Source: JACKII01 sp041687435 (lineage in GTDB: Bacteria > Pseudomonadota > Alphaproteobacteria > Bin95). Taken from it: a stretch of 64,000 nt of DNA. This document shows positions 24,084-33,678 of this stretch, piece after piece; position 1 is the first letter of the stretch; each line of letters opens with the position of its first letter. The notes under the pieces are model-generated. The model saw nothing but the letters and a program-made list of their open reading frames with translations. It had not been told where the DNA came from and did not search any database. The stretch is from contig JAWLBX010000013.1 of assembly GCA_041687435.1 (NCBI GenBank), positions 1-64,000 of the forward strand, given 5' to 3'. The translations under genes were made by a program, and so were the position numbers.

Positions 24084-27002
24084 ATGCCTGACGATATGAC
24101 CCCGACGACGAAACGCACCGGAATGATTCACGACCGCGAGGCGCCCGCCATCCGTGTACGCGGCGCGCGTGAACATAACCTTAACAGCGTGGATGTCGAT
24201 TTACCCCGCGATAAGTTGGTCGTGATCACCGGCCTTTCCGGCTCCGGCAAATCCTCGCTGGCGTTCGACACGATCTATGCCGAAGGCCAGCGCCGCTATG
24301 TCGAATCGCTGTCGGCCTATGCCCGCCAGTTCCTGGAGATGATGCACAAGCCGGACGTCGATTCGATCGAGGGCCTGTCGCCGGCCATCGCCATCGAGCA
24401 GAAAACGACGAGCCGCAACCCGCGCTCCACGGTTGGCACGGTAACGGAGATCTACGACTACATGCGCCTGCTCTGGGCCCGCATCGGTGTGCCCTACTCG
24501 CCCGCGACCGGGGAGCCGATCAGCGCGCAGACCGTCAGCCAGATGGTCGACCGCATTCTTGCCATGGGCGAAGGCACGCGCCTGTATCTGCTCGCTCCGA
24601 TCGCGCGCGGCCGCAAGGGCGAGTTCAAAAAGGAACTGGCGGAACTGCAGCGCGCCGGCTTCCAGCGCGTAAAGGTGGACGGCACCCTCTACGAGGTGGA
24701 CGAGGTGCCGGCTCTCAAAAAGACCTTCAAACACGATATCGAGGTGGTGGTGGACCGCCTCGTCGTGCGGGACGACATCGCCGGGCGCCTCGCGGATAGC
24801 CTGGAAACGGCACTGGAACGCGCCGACGGCATCGCCCTGGTCGAAAATGCCGACACCGGCGAGCAAACCACATTCAGCGCCAAATTCGCCTGCCCGGTCT
24901 CGGGCTTCACCATTGCCGAGATTGAGCCGCGCCTGTTCTCATTCAACAACCCTGCCGGTGCCTGCCCGGCCTGCGACGGGCTGGGCGTGCAGATGTTTAT
25001 CTCACCCGACCTGGTGGTGCCGAACCCGCTCCTCTCGCTCGACGACGGCGCGGTGCTGCCCTGGTCTCGCTCGACGACTCCCTCACCCTATTATAAGCAA
25101 ACACTGCAAGGCTTGGCCGACCACTACGGCTTTTCGATGGAAACGCCGTTCCGCGACCTGGAGAAAGCCGCGCAGGACGCCATCCTTTACGGTTCCGGCA
25201 AGGAGCCGGTGCGCATGGTCTATGCCGACGGCATGCGCAAATACCAGGTCACCAAGCCGTTCGAGGGTGTCATCCCCAACCTGGAACGCCGCCTACGCGA
25301 GAGCGACAGTGCCTGGGTGCGGGAAGAACTGAGCAAATTCCAGGCCGAGAAGCCCTGCGCGACCTGCCATGGCGAGCGCCTGAAACCGGAAGCGCTCGCG
25401 GTCAAGGTCGGCCCACGCGAGTGGGCAGCGTCGATTTCACAGATTTCCGAACTGAGCGTTGCGGACGCGCGCAACTGGTTCCTGAAGCTGGATGCCTCGC
25501 TTGCGGACAAGGACAAGGAAATTGGCGAGCGCATCCTGAAGGAGATCAACGACCGCCTGGGCTTCCTGAACGCGGTCGGCCTGGACTATCTGAACCTCTC
25601 GCGCACCTCCGGCACGCTGTCCGGCGGCGAAAGCCAGCGTATCCGCCTTGCCTCGCAGATCGGCAGCGGCCTGACCGGTGTGCTCTACGTGCTGGACGAG
25701 CCCAGCATAGGCCTGCACCAGCGCGACAATGCCCGCCTGCTGGAAACCCTGGTGCGCCTGCGCGACCTGGGCAACACCGTCATCGTGGTCGAGCATGACG
25801 AGGAGGCCATCCGCGCCGCCGACTATCTGGTGGATATGGGGCCGCGCGCGGGCGTGCACGGCGGCAATGTCGTTGCGCAAGGCACGCCGGAAGAGGTGCT
25901 GCGCTCGGAAGAGAGCATCACCGCTGCCTATCTCACCGGCCGACGGGAAATCGCGGTGCCGAAGGTGCGCCGTCCCGGCAACGGCAAGACGCTGGAACTG
26001 ACCGGCGCGTGCGAGCACAACCTGCAAAACGTGGACCTGACCGTACCGCTTGGCACGTTTGTCTGCGTGACCGGTGTTTCCGGCGGCGGCAAGTCCACCC
26101 TGATCGTGGAAACGCTTTACAAGGCCATGGCGCGGGCGCTGACCAATGCGCGGGAGATTCCAGGCGCGTATGACCGCATCGACGGCCTGCACCATATCGA
26201 CAAGGTCATCGACATCGACCAGTCGCCGATCGGCCGCACGCCGCGCTCTAACCCCGCCACCTACACCGGCGCCTTCACGCCGATCCGCGACTGGTTCGCT
26301 GGCCTGCCGGAAGCGAAGGCCCGCGGCTACAAGCCGGGGCGGTTTTCGTTCAACGTGAAGGGCGGGCGCTGCGAGGCCTGCCAGGGCGACGGCGTCATCA
26401 AGATCGAGATGCACTTCCTGCCCGACATTTTCGTGGAATGCGACGCCTGCAAGGGCAAGCGCTACAACCGGGAAACGCTGGAGGTGAAGTTCCGCGACCA
26501 CTCCATCGCCGACGTGCTGGACCTGACCGTGGACGAGGCGGCGGAGCTGTTCCAGGCCGTGCCCTCAATCCGGGACAAGATGCAGACACTGCAACGGGTT
26601 GGCCTCGGCTATATCAAGGTTGGCCAGCAGGCGACGACCCTGTCCGGCGGCGAGGCGCAGCGGGTGAAACTGGCCAAGGAACTCTCCCGCCGCGCGACCG
26701 GGCGCACTTTGTATATCCTCGACGAGCCGACCACCGGCCTGCACTTCGAGGACGTGAAGCAGCTGCTGGAAGTGCTGCACACCCTGGTCGAGCAGGGCAA
26801 CACCGTCATGGTGATCGAGCACAACCTGGACGTGATCAAAACCGCCGACTGGCTGGTCGATCTCGGCCCCGAAGGCGGCGCCGGCGGCGGCAGGATCGTC
26901 GCCGCGGGAACGCCGGAGGACGTGGCCAAGGTGAGCGATAGCTACACCGGGCGGTATCTCCAGCCGTATCTGTTGGCGGGAAGGATGCAGGGGGTGGCTT
27001 GA
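24084..27002 (+). CDS. uvrA: excinuclease ABC subunit A
   Basis: A 972-residue UvrA, the damage-sensing ATPase of nucleotide excision repair. Both ABC halves are visible: Walker A GLSGSGKSSLAFDTI near the N-terminus and GVSGGGKSTLIVE in the second half, signatures TLSGGESQRIRLA and TLSGGEAQRVKLA, and the zinc modules CPACDGLG, CATCHGERL and CEACQGDG with CDACKGKR. It acts with UvrB and UvrC, which are not in this window. The start at 24084 is chosen; a TTG nine bases earlier and an ATG at 24096 are alternatives. Divergent from ssb. Confidence 0.97.
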   Translation: MPDDMTPTTKRTGMIHDREAPAIRVRGAREHNLNSVDVDLPRDKLVVITGLSGSGKSSLAFDTIYAEGQRRYVESLSAYARQFLEMMHKPDVDSIEGLSPAIAIEQKTTSRNPRSTVGTVTEIYDYMRLLWARIGVPYSPATGEPISAQTVSQMVDRILAMGEGTRLYLLAPIARGRKGEFKKELAELQRAGFQRVKVDGTLYEVDEVPALKKTFKHDIEVVVDRLVVRDDIAGRLADSLETALERADGIALVENADTGEQTTFSAKFACPVSGFTIAEIEPRLFSFNNPAGACPACDGLGVQMFISPDLVVPNPLLSLDDGAVLPWSRSTTPSPYYKQTLQGLADHYGFSMETPFRDLEKAAQDAILYGSGKEPVRMVYADGMRKYQVTKPFEGVIPNLERRLRESDSAWVREELSKFQAEKPCATCHGERLKPEALAVKVGPREWAASISQISELSVADARNWFLKLDASLADKDKEIGERILKEINDRLGFLNAVGLDYLNLSRTSGTLSGGESQRIRLASQIGSGLTGVLYVLDEPSIGLHQRDNARLLETLVRLRDLGNTVIVVEHDEEAIRAADYLVDMGPRAGVHGGNVVAQGTPEEVLRSEESITAAYLTGRREIAVPKVRRPGNGKTLELTGACEHNLQNVDLTVPLGTFVCVTGVSGGGKSTLIVETLYKAMARALTNAREIPGAYDRIDGLHHIDKVIDIDQSPIGRTPRSNPATYTGAFTPIRDWFAGLPEAKARGYKPGRFSFNVKGGRCEACQGDGVIKIEMHFLPDIFVECDACKGKRYNRETLEVKFRDHSIADVLDLTVDEAAELFQAVPSIRDKMQTLQRVGLGYIKVGQQATTLSGGEAQRVKLAKELSRRATGRTLYILDEPTTGLHFEDVKQLLEVLHTLVEQGNTVMVIEHNLDVIKTADWLVDLGPEGGAGGGRIVAAGTPEDVAKVSDSYTGRYLQPYLLAGRMQGVA

Positions 27003-27089
27003 TCAGGGGCTTCCCGCAATTGTGATCCTGACAGGCCCATCTGTTGCGCTATGTCTTTGCCAGGAAACACCATCAGGGATAATTGACCT

Positions 27090-27968
27090 TTGCCTAACGA
27101 TCACATTGCCCAGCCGCCCGTGCTGATGCGAAACGGCCCCGTTATGGTATTCGGCGGCCCCTACAGCAATTTGCAAGCGACGGAGGCGCTGTTGGCCGAA
27201 GCTTCCCGGCACAGTATTACGGCGGAAAACATGATCTGCACCGGCGACGTGGTCGCCTATGCCGCCGACCCGCAGGCCTGTTGCGACCTCGTCCGGGAAA
27301 GCGGCATGACCGTCGTCATGGGCAATTGCGAGGAGGCGCTGGCGGCGGGCGCGGAGGATTGCGGTTGCGGCTTCGATGAGGACAGCCAGTGCGCCGCGCT
27401 ATCGGCAGAGTGGTATGCCTATGCATCCAAACGGGTCGACGCCGCGACCTGCGCCTGGATGGCGGGGCTGCCGCGACGGGTCGATCTGCAGATCGGTAAC
27501 GCACGGCTGGCGGTTATCCATGGCGGCCTGCGGGAAATTGCCCGCTTCGTCTTCGCCTCCGAGGACGAGGCGCTGCGCCAGGAGTTGGACTGGGCGGGCG
27601 CCGATGGCGTGATTGCCGGCCATTGCGGCCTGCCATTCACCCGGGTGCTGGACGGGCGGCTTTGGCACAATCCGGGCGTGATCGGCATGCCGGCCCATGA
27701 CGGCACGCCGCGCACCTGGTATGCGGTGCTGACGCCGGGGCAGGAAGGACTGGCCATCGAAACCGCCGCCCTCGCCTATGATCATGCCGGCGCTGCCCAG
27801 CGAATGCGTGTGGAAGGGCTGCCGCCCGGCTATGCCGCCTGTCTGGAAACCGGACTTTGGCCAAGCGAAGATGTCCTGCCCGATGCGGAGCGCGCCTCGG
27901 CAGGCCGCCCCCTGGCGCCGGCGCCGGTGCTTTGGCCATGGCCGAACCCCGGACGGGCAGCCGCCTGA
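27090..27968 (+). CDS. calcineurin-like phosphoesterase-fold protein with incomplete metal site
   Basis: A 292-residue protein of the MJ0936/YfcE-like metallophosphoesterase fold. Motif order is right (FGGPYSNLQA at 21-30, GD at 52-53, GNCEE at 78-82, VIHGG at 142-146, AGHCG at 176-180), but three canonical ligands are changed: the DxH aspartate and histidine are Gly23 and Tyr25, and the last His of GHTH is Gly180. A cysteine cluster (DCGCGFDEDSQC, 90-101) is added. I believe a conserved alphaproteobacterial subfamily has this form. TTG start at 27090 has AGGGA upstream; an ATG at 27126 is the alternative. Function unknown. Confidence 0.75.
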   Translation: MPNDHIAQPPVLMRNGPVMVFGGPYSNLQATEALLAEASRHSITAENMICTGDVVAYAADPQACCDLVRESGMTVVMGNCEEALAAGAEDCGCGFDEDSQCAALSAEWYAYASKRVDAATCAWMAGLPRRVDLQIGNARLAVIHGGLREIARFVFASEDEALRQELDWAGADGVIAGHCGLPFTRVLDGRLWHNPGVIGMPAHDGTPRTWYAVLTPGQEGLAIETAALAYDHAGAAQRMRVEGLPPGYAACLETGLWPSEDVLPDAERASAGRPLAPAPVLWPWPNPGRAAA

Positions 27969-28151
27969 ACCTTTCCCATGTTTCCAACGCCTTGGCGATC
28001 ACAGGCCGGCCAATCTCTTGCCGGTATGGCCCGACGGAGCCGCCACGCCAAAAAATCCTTTCAGCATCCGGTTCCGATATTTGCGCGGGGCCCGAGCGCC
28101 ACCATATGTCGAGCTCAACGCCAATAACGAAACTGGAACAGGAAGCTGACG

Positions 28152-28415
28152 ATGAAATGTCCGATCGACGAAGAAACCTTGGTGATGACAGACCGCAATG
28201 GGGTTGAGATTGACTATTGCCCGAAATGCCGGGGCGTATGGCTCGACCGTGGCGAGTTGGACAAGATTATCGAGCGGGCCGCCGCACCGCAGGCGCCAGC
28301 GGCGGCTCCCAGACCCGCAGACCACCGTGGCAGCCAAGGGTATGGTCAGCCGCAGGGCCAGCAGCCCTACCGCAAGAAGAAAGAATCCTTTCTTGGCGAG
28401 CTATTTGACTTCTGA
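28152..28415 (+). CDS. zf-TFIIB (zinc ribbon) domain protein
   Basis: An 87-residue protein. The N-terminal zinc ribbon has MKCPIDEETLV and YCPKCRGVWLDRGELDKI (two CxxC-like knuckles, the first reduced to a single cysteine), typical of the small zf-TFIIB family of bacteria. A Pro/Ala/Gln-rich linker follows and the tail KKKESFLGELFDF is a conserved C-terminal helix of this family. Function is unknown; RNA-polymerase or nucleic-acid contact is only suggested by the fold name. It is followed by a perfect palindrome that looks like a terminator. Confidence 0.8.
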   Translation: MKCPIDEETLVMTDRNGVEIDYCPKCRGVWLDRGELDKIIERAAAPQAPAAAPRPADHRGSQGYGQPQGQQPYRKKKESFLGELFDF

Positions 28416-28497
28416 TCGTGCGGCCTGACCAACTGTTCTAAGTTGGGAGCGAATGGCGGGACACTGCACCAAAACGTCCTGCTGTTTGCACAAATAT

Positions 28498-28532
28498 CCG
28501 CCCGGAAGCCGGCTTCCGGGCGGGTTGCTTTT
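28498..28532. terminator. 26-base perfect palindrome plus T-rich tail
   Basis: The segment 28498-28523 is a perfect inverted repeat without a fixed loop (arms CCGCCCGGAAGCC and its complement) and is followed on the plus strand by GTTGCTTTT. It lies between the zf-TFIIB gene (plus) and the SDR gene (minus), so a bidirectional terminator is the best reading. Confidence 0.65.
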
Positions 28533-28561
28533 GCCGATCAGGCACTGCTGACGTGCGTTTG

Positions 28562-29320
28562 CTACTGTTTCGGCACGAAGGCTGCCCTTGTCCCGCCATC
28601 GACCGGGATAATTGTGCCAGTGACATAGCCCGCATCCTCGCTCAGCAGGAAGCGCATGACCCGCACGATGTCCTCCGGCTTGGCGATCCGCCCGAGCGGT
28701 GAATTGCCGGAAGGCGCCCAGTTGCCATCGCGCCCGGCTTGGTCGTTCACCATCGGCGTATCGACGGTTCCCGGTGCCAGCGCGTTAACGAGAATGCCAT
28801 GCTCGGCACATTCCACGGCCAAAATCTGCGTCAACTGACTGACTGCAGCCTTGGACGCCGAATAGGCACCGCTCTCGATCTTGGGGCGGATGGCGGAGAT
28901 CGAGGACATCAGAATCATCCTGCTCATCTCGCCCGCTGCCGTCGCTGCCTCCAGCATCGGCATCGCCTCGCGGCAGGTAAGCCAGAGGCCGCGCACATTG
29001 ACGTTCAGCACCGTATCGAAATCCTCCACCGCCATATCCTTCAGGCGGCCGAGTTTGAGCACGCCGGCGCTGGCGATCAGGGCGTTGACCTTTGGCGAGT
29101 CCTCCTGAATGCCGCGCATCACCTTGGCGACGGCGGCCGCATCGCGCAGGTCGCAGGCGCGCGGATGAAAGTTTTTGGAAGCCAGGGCGCGGGCCGCGGG
29201 CGCCAGCGCGGCATCGGATACATCCAGGCCATAAACGGTCCAGCCTTTGGCAAGCAGGTCGCGCGCGGCCTCCCGGCCGATGCCGGATGCGGCGCCGGTG
29301 ATAATCGCAGTGTTTGGCAT
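28562..29320 (-). CDS. short-chain dehydrogenase/reductase (SDR)
   Basis: A 252-residue classical SDR. The cofactor loop is TGAASGIGREAA near the N-terminus, the catalytic pair is YSASK (Tyr and Lys), preceded by the serine in LMSSISAIRP, and the C-terminal PVDGGTRA closes the fold. An acidic residue after strand two (YGLDVSD) suggests NAD(H) preference. The start at 29320 has GGGAG upstream. Substrate unknown. It is divergent from the L,D-transpeptidase gene and convergent with the zf-TFIIB gene. Confidence 0.92.
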   Translation of the reverse strand: MPNTAIITGAASGIGREAARDLLAKGWTVYGLDVSDAALAPAARALASKNFHPRACDLRDAAAVAKVMRGIQEDSPKVNALIASAGVLKLGRLKDMAVEDFDTVLNVNVRGLWLTCREAMPMLEAATAAGEMSRMILMSSISAIRPKIESGAYSASKAAVSQLTQILAVECAEHGILVNALAPGTVDTPMVNDQAGRDGNWAPSGNSPLGRIAKPEDIVRVMRFLLSEDAGYVTGTIIPVDGGTRAAFVPKQ

Positions 29321-29476
29321 GAGCGTTTCTCCCATCGCTTGAAACATTGGCAGCCATGGTCTGCGCAGGGGCTGCAAGTTGCAAGCCTCCGCCCGGCTCG
29401 GGTCATGGCGTTTTGCGATTTCGTGGCCACTTATGGTAAGCCATACACGAACACCGTGACCGGAGAAGCTAGTTTG

Positions 29477-31021
29477 ATGCGATGTCGAGCCCTGACAAAG
29501 GTTGTGCTGCTTGCAATTCTCGCCGGCGGATCCGTAGGCCTGATCGCGCAGGACATCCGCGCGTCCAACCTTTCGGCCACGACATCCGGCGGATATGGGA
29601 GCGATGCCCAGCCGCAAACCGCGCCACTTTGGCAGTCCGAAACGCGTTTCGCGCAATTGCTGGAGGCGCTGGAAGGGTTGCGGAACCATGGCCTGAACCC
29701 CGCCGACTACCATCTGAACACCCTGTCACGGCTGCAGAACGCACCGGCCGAGCGCGAGCATCTGGCGACCAGAGCCTGGCTGCTGGCGGCCCAGCACCTG
29801 GCCTATGGCCGCATGCACCTCACCGAACGCGAAGCCGATTGGCGGGCCGGGCGGGAATTCGTTGATTTACAGGCACACCTGCATATGGCCCTTGCAACCG
29901 GAACGGTCGGGAGCAGTCTGGATGACTTGGCACCGCAAAACACCGAATACCGGGCGCTGATGGCGGAACTGGATCGCCTGCGCGACAAACCCATCGGCCA
30001 AACCATCTTGTTGCCGGAAGGGCCATCGCTCAAGAAAGGCGATAGCGGGTTCCATGTGGAATTGCTGAAGGCCCGGCTTGCCCAACTCGGCTATTTTCCG
30101 AACGGTATGACAGAAGCGCAATTTGGAGACAGCCTCGCCCAGGCGGTTGAAACCTTCCAGTGGGACGCAGGGCTGGAGCCAGATGGCATTGTCGGACCGG
30201 CAACGCGCGGCATCCTGAACCTGTCGACCCCGCGCAAGATCGACCGGCTGCGCATCAATCTGGAACGGCTGCGCTGGCTGCCGGGCGATTTGGGCCGGCG
30301 GCACGTGCGGGTCAACATCGCCGGTTTCGAGGTCAGCGCCTACGCGGACGGCCAACGCGTGCAGACCCACCGCGCGATCGTCGGCCGGCTGGAACGGCAG
30401 ACGCCCGTATTCTCCGACCATATCGAATACATCGTATTCAATCCGTGGTGGGAGACCCCCGCATCCATCGCACGCAAGGACGAATTGCCATTGTTCCGCC
30501 GCGATCCCGCGGCTGTGAAGCGGCTGGGGTTTCAGGTGTTGGATCGTGACGGAACTGTCGTCAATCCGGACACGATCGACTGGAACGAGGTGCCCGCCAG
30601 CCCCTTCCCTTACCGCCTGCGTCAGGCGCCGGGGCCTTTGAACGCCTTGGGGCAGGTCAAGATCATGTTTCCGAACCGCCACAATGTCTATCTGCATGAC
30701 ACCCCGAAACGGCAGTTGTTCTCCCGCTCAAAGCGCACCTTTTCATCCGGCTGCATCCGGGTGCAGGACGTTCTCGACTTGGTGCGTTGGGTTCTGAACG
30801 ACCCCGATCGTTGGGGGCCGGAGCAGGTGCAGGCAGCCGTAGACAGCGGCAAGGAACGAATTGTGCGGCTTGGCGAGCACTTGCCGGTGCACATTCTCTA
30901 TCTGACCGCTGCGACAACACCTGACGGCATGGTGCGCTATCTGCCAGATGTCTATGAGCGCGATGAGGCGGTGCTGGCAGCACTCGATACGCCATTGCCG
31001 GTTGCCCGGGCGGAATACTGA
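29477..31021 (+). CDS. L,D-transpeptidase, LdtD (YcbB)-like
   Basis: A 514-residue exported peptidoglycan enzyme. Residues 1-29 form a signal peptide. Next come an LdtD-type scaffold domain with YGRMHLTEREADW, a peptidoglycan-binding domain around GDSGFHVELLKARLAQLGYF to GIVGPATRGILNL, and the YkuD domain with catalytic Cys426 in FSSGCIRVQD. It forms 3-3 crosslinks between meso-DAP residues in the periplasm. LdtD-like enzymes can rescue the envelope under stress. The ATG at 29477 has GGAGAAG eight bases upstream. Divergent from the SDR gene. Confidence 0.94.
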   Translation: MRCRALTKVVLLAILAGGSVGLIAQDIRASNLSATTSGGYGSDAQPQTAPLWQSETRFAQLLEALEGLRNHGLNPADYHLNTLSRLQNAPAEREHLATRAWLLAAQHLAYGRMHLTEREADWRAGREFVDLQAHLHMALATGTVGSSLDDLAPQNTEYRALMAELDRLRDKPIGQTILLPEGPSLKKGDSGFHVELLKARLAQLGYFPNGMTEAQFGDSLAQAVETFQWDAGLEPDGIVGPATRGILNLSTPRKIDRLRINLERLRWLPGDLGRRHVRVNIAGFEVSAYADGQRVQTHRAIVGRLERQTPVFSDHIEYIVFNPWWETPASIARKDELPLFRRDPAAVKRLGFQVLDRDGTVVNPDTIDWNEVPASPFPYRLRQAPGPLNALGQVKIMFPNRHNVYLHDTPKRQLFSRSKRTFSSGCIRVQDVLDLVRWVLNDPDRWGPEQVQAAVDSGKERIVRLGEHLPVHILYLTAATTPDGMVRYLPDVYERDEAVLAALDTPLPVARAEY

Positions 31022-31125
31022 TTTGCTGACTGCCACCTGCGGGCATGCGTGATTGCCACTGGCTTGCTGGCGGCGCCCATGGCCTAATCCTCTATGCACT
31101 TGCATTCCGCCTTCGGTACCATGCC

Positions 31126-32103
31126 ATGAAGATCGCCATCCTCGACGATTATTTTGATACGATCCGCCACCTGCCATGCTTCCGTATGCTAGACGGGCAT
31201 GAGGTCACGGTTTGGAACGACCATGTCCAGGAAACCGACGCCCTGGCAGCAAGGCTGGCGGATACCGATGCGCTGGTGCTGATCCGCGAGCGCACGAAAA
31301 TCCAGGGCGATCTGCTGGATCGCCTGCCGAAGTTGCAACTCATTAGCCAGCGCAGCGTGTTTCCGCATGTCGATGTGCCGGCCTGCACCCGGAACGGCGT
31401 GCTGCTGTGCTCAGACCAGCATTCCGACACTCCATCCTGGGCCGCGGCCGAACTGACCTTCGGTCTGGTGCTGGCAGCGATGCGGCAGATCCCGCAACAG
31501 ATGGCCTCGCTTCAGGCCGGCAACTGGCAAATGGGCGTGGGCCATTCTCTGCGCCACAAAACCATGGGCATTTGGTCGTACGGACGGCTGGGTAAGGCAG
31601 TGGCGAAATACGCCTGCGCTTTTGACATGGACGTGCAGGTCTGGGGTGGCGAACAATCATGCGCCGAAGCGGTGGCCGACGGGTTCCGCAAGGCCGAGAG
31701 CCGGGAAGCGTTCTTCGCAACATCGGATGTTGTCTGCCTCCTGATCCGCCTCTACCCGGCAACCCGCGGCATCGTTACCGCCGCCGATCTCGCGCTTATG
31801 GGACCGCAGGCACTGCTGGTGAACACCAGCCGCGCCGCGCTGATCGCGGACGGTGCATTGGTGCAGGCGCTGAAAGCTGGCCACCCGGGAATGGCCGCGG
31901 TGGATGTGTTCGAGCAGGAACCCGTCGGCAAGGCGGGGCACCCTCTCCTGACCTTGCCAAATGTAGTGGCAACACCCCATATCGGCTATGTCAGCCAGGA
32001 AGAATACGAGTTACAGTTTACCGACATTTTCAACCAGATCCTGGCTTTTGACCGCCGTGAACCGATCAACATGATTAACCCGGAATCAATTGCCGCCAGT
32101 TAA
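31126..32103 (+). CDS. D-2-hydroxyacid dehydrogenase family protein
   Basis: A 325-residue member of the D-isomer-specific 2-hydroxyacid dehydrogenases. Catalytic Arg236 (NTSRAALI), Glu265 (VFEQEPV) and His285 (TPHIGYV) are all present. The NAD loop reads GIWSYGRLGKAV (148-159), so the first glycine of GxGxxG is Ser151. These enzymes reduce 2-keto acids with NADH; substrate unknown. The start at 31126 matches the usual first strand MKIAILDDYF. It follows the L,D-transpeptidase gene by about 100 bases and converges on selO with 15 bases between. Confidence 0.88.
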   Translation: MKIAILDDYFDTIRHLPCFRMLDGHEVTVWNDHVQETDALAARLADTDALVLIRERTKIQGDLLDRLPKLQLISQRSVFPHVDVPACTRNGVLLCSDQHSDTPSWAAAELTFGLVLAAMRQIPQQMASLQAGNWQMGVGHSLRHKTMGIWSYGRLGKAVAKYACAFDMDVQVWGGEQSCAEAVADGFRKAESREAFFATSDVVCLLIRLYPATRGIVTAADLALMGPQALLVNTSRAALIADGALVQALKAGHPGMAAVDVFEQEPVGKAGHPLLTLPNVVATPHIGYVSQEEYELQFTDIFNQILAFDRREPINMINPESIAAS

Positions 32104-32118
32104 CACGGCGCCACGGCC

Positions 32119-33627
32119 TTAAGTCCCGCAGAACGTGCGTGGCACCACTTGCTCCGGCGTCGGCGGCAGGGCATAGCGGGCGGCATCCGGCTGATCCTTG
32201 AAAGGATGGGCGAGGACGGCAAGCAAGCGCTCCATCGGTGCGAAATCGCCGTCATCCTCGCCGGCTCGAATCGCTTCCTCGACCAAATGGTTGCGCGGAA
32301 TGAACAGCGGGTTGACGGCGCGCATGGCCGCTGCGCGGTCTGCGGGCGGTACGTCCTCCCGCTCAGCCCGGGCGGCCCATTGGTGCAGCCATTGCTCGAA
32401 CGGTGCAGGGTCCGTGAACAAGTCGCGCGGGTTGTTCCGCTCCAGGTCACGACCGTCTACCACATTGGCAAGCCAACGGAAGGTGAGCGTGAAATCCGCC
32501 TCCCCCTTGGTCATCGCCGTCAGCAGGTTCTGGCCAAGGTTCAGGTCGTCCGCTTCGGCACTGAATAGGCCAAGCTTGGCGCGAAAGCCTTCGGCAAAGG
32601 CGGCCTCGAAGCGTTTCGGGAAAGTGTCGATCATGGCCTGGGCCAGACGCACCGCCTCTTCCTGATCATCGTCAAGGATCGGCAGGATGGCCTGCGCGAG
32701 TTGCGCCAGGTTCCATTGAGCAATGGAAGGCTGGTTGCCATAGGCATAGCGGCCTTGATGGTCGATCGAACTGTAAACTCGGCCGGGATGGAAGTCGTCC
32801 ATGAAGGCGCAAGGGCCATAATCGATGGTCTCGCCAGCGATCTGCATATTATCGGTATTCATGACGCCATGGATGAACCCAACCAGCAACCACTGCGCCA
32901 CCAGCGCAGCCTGCCGCACCAGCACCCCTTCCAGCATAGCCAGATAGCGGTTTTCGGCCTGCACCGCTTCCGGATAATGGCGGGCGATCACATGATCGGC
33001 AAGCGCACGCAATCCACCCACATCGCCCCGGCCCGCAAAAAACTGGAATGTTCCAACCCGGATATGGCTCTGGGCCACGCGGGTCAGCACGGCGCCGGGT
33101 AAATCCGTTTCCCGCAAGACCCGTTCGCCGGTCGTGACGGCGGCCAGGGCGCGTGTCGTGGGAATGCCGAGGACGTGCATCCCCTCGCTGACGATATATT
33201 CCCGCACCACCGGGCCAAGCGCGGCGCGCCCATCAGCCGAGCGGGAAAACGGCGTGCGCCCTGCCCCTTTCAACTGGATGTCGCGGCGGATGCCATCCTT
33301 GCAGACAACTTCTCCCAGAAGGATGGCCCGGCCATCGCCCAGTTGCGGCACCCAGCCGCCAAACTGGTGCCCGGCATAGGCCTGGGCCAGCGGATCGGCA
33401 CCAGGCGGTACCGTGTTCCCCGCCAAAACCTGCACGCCGGCCGGGCTCTCCAGCGTATCGGCATCGAGGCCCAGAAGTTGGGCCAGCGGTCGGTTGACCT
33501 TGATTAGCCTTGGCGCCGCCACCGGGGTCGGCGGCAAGCGCGCAAAGAAATGCTCCGGCAGGCGGGCGTAGGAGTTATCGAACGCTGCCGCGCCGAACGG
33601 CTGCGCGGGGACTAAGTCTTGGGGCAC
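32119..33627 (-). CDS. selO: protein adenylyltransferase SelO (YdiU, UPF0061)
   Basis: A 502-residue SelO pseudokinase, which AMPylates proteins involved in redox balance. Family landmarks are YAGHQFGGWVPQLGDGRA, the lysine region QLKGAGRTPFSRSADGRA, the metal-binding HGVMNTDNM and DYGPCAFMD, and a C-terminal FCGT with the cysteine that replaces selenocysteine. Length is normal. A GTG start at 33627 is used with GGAGG upstream. It lies 51 bases downstream of the end of the ABC permease region on the opposite-reading side; both are on the minus strand. Cytoplasmic. Confidence 0.95.
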   Translation of the reverse strand: MPQDLVPAQPFGAAAFDNSYARLPEHFFARLPPTPVAAPRLIKVNRPLAQLLGLDADTLESPAGVQVLAGNTVPPGADPLAQAYAGHQFGGWVPQLGDGRAILLGEVVCKDGIRRDIQLKGAGRTPFSRSADGRAALGPVVREYIVSEGMHVLGIPTTRALAAVTTGERVLRETDLPGAVLTRVAQSHIRVGTFQFFAGRGDVGGLRALADHVIARHYPEAVQAENRYLAMLEGVLVRQAALVAQWLLVGFIHGVMNTDNMQIAGETIDYGPCAFMDDFHPGRVYSSIDHQGRYAYGNQPSIAQWNLAQLAQAILPILDDDQEEAVRLAQAMIDTFPKRFEAAFAEGFRAKLGLFSAEADDLNLGQNLLTAMTKGEADFTLTFRWLANVVDGRDLERNNPRDLFTDPAPFEQWLHQWAARAEREDVPPADRAAAMRAVNPLFIPRNHLVEEAIRAGEDDGDFAPMERLLAVLAHPFKDQPDAARYALPPTPEQVVPRTFCGT

Positions 33628-33678
33628 GGGCGGGCCTCCGTAGGGTAGGAGTGTGAGCGCGTGCCCCTTTACTTAGGT

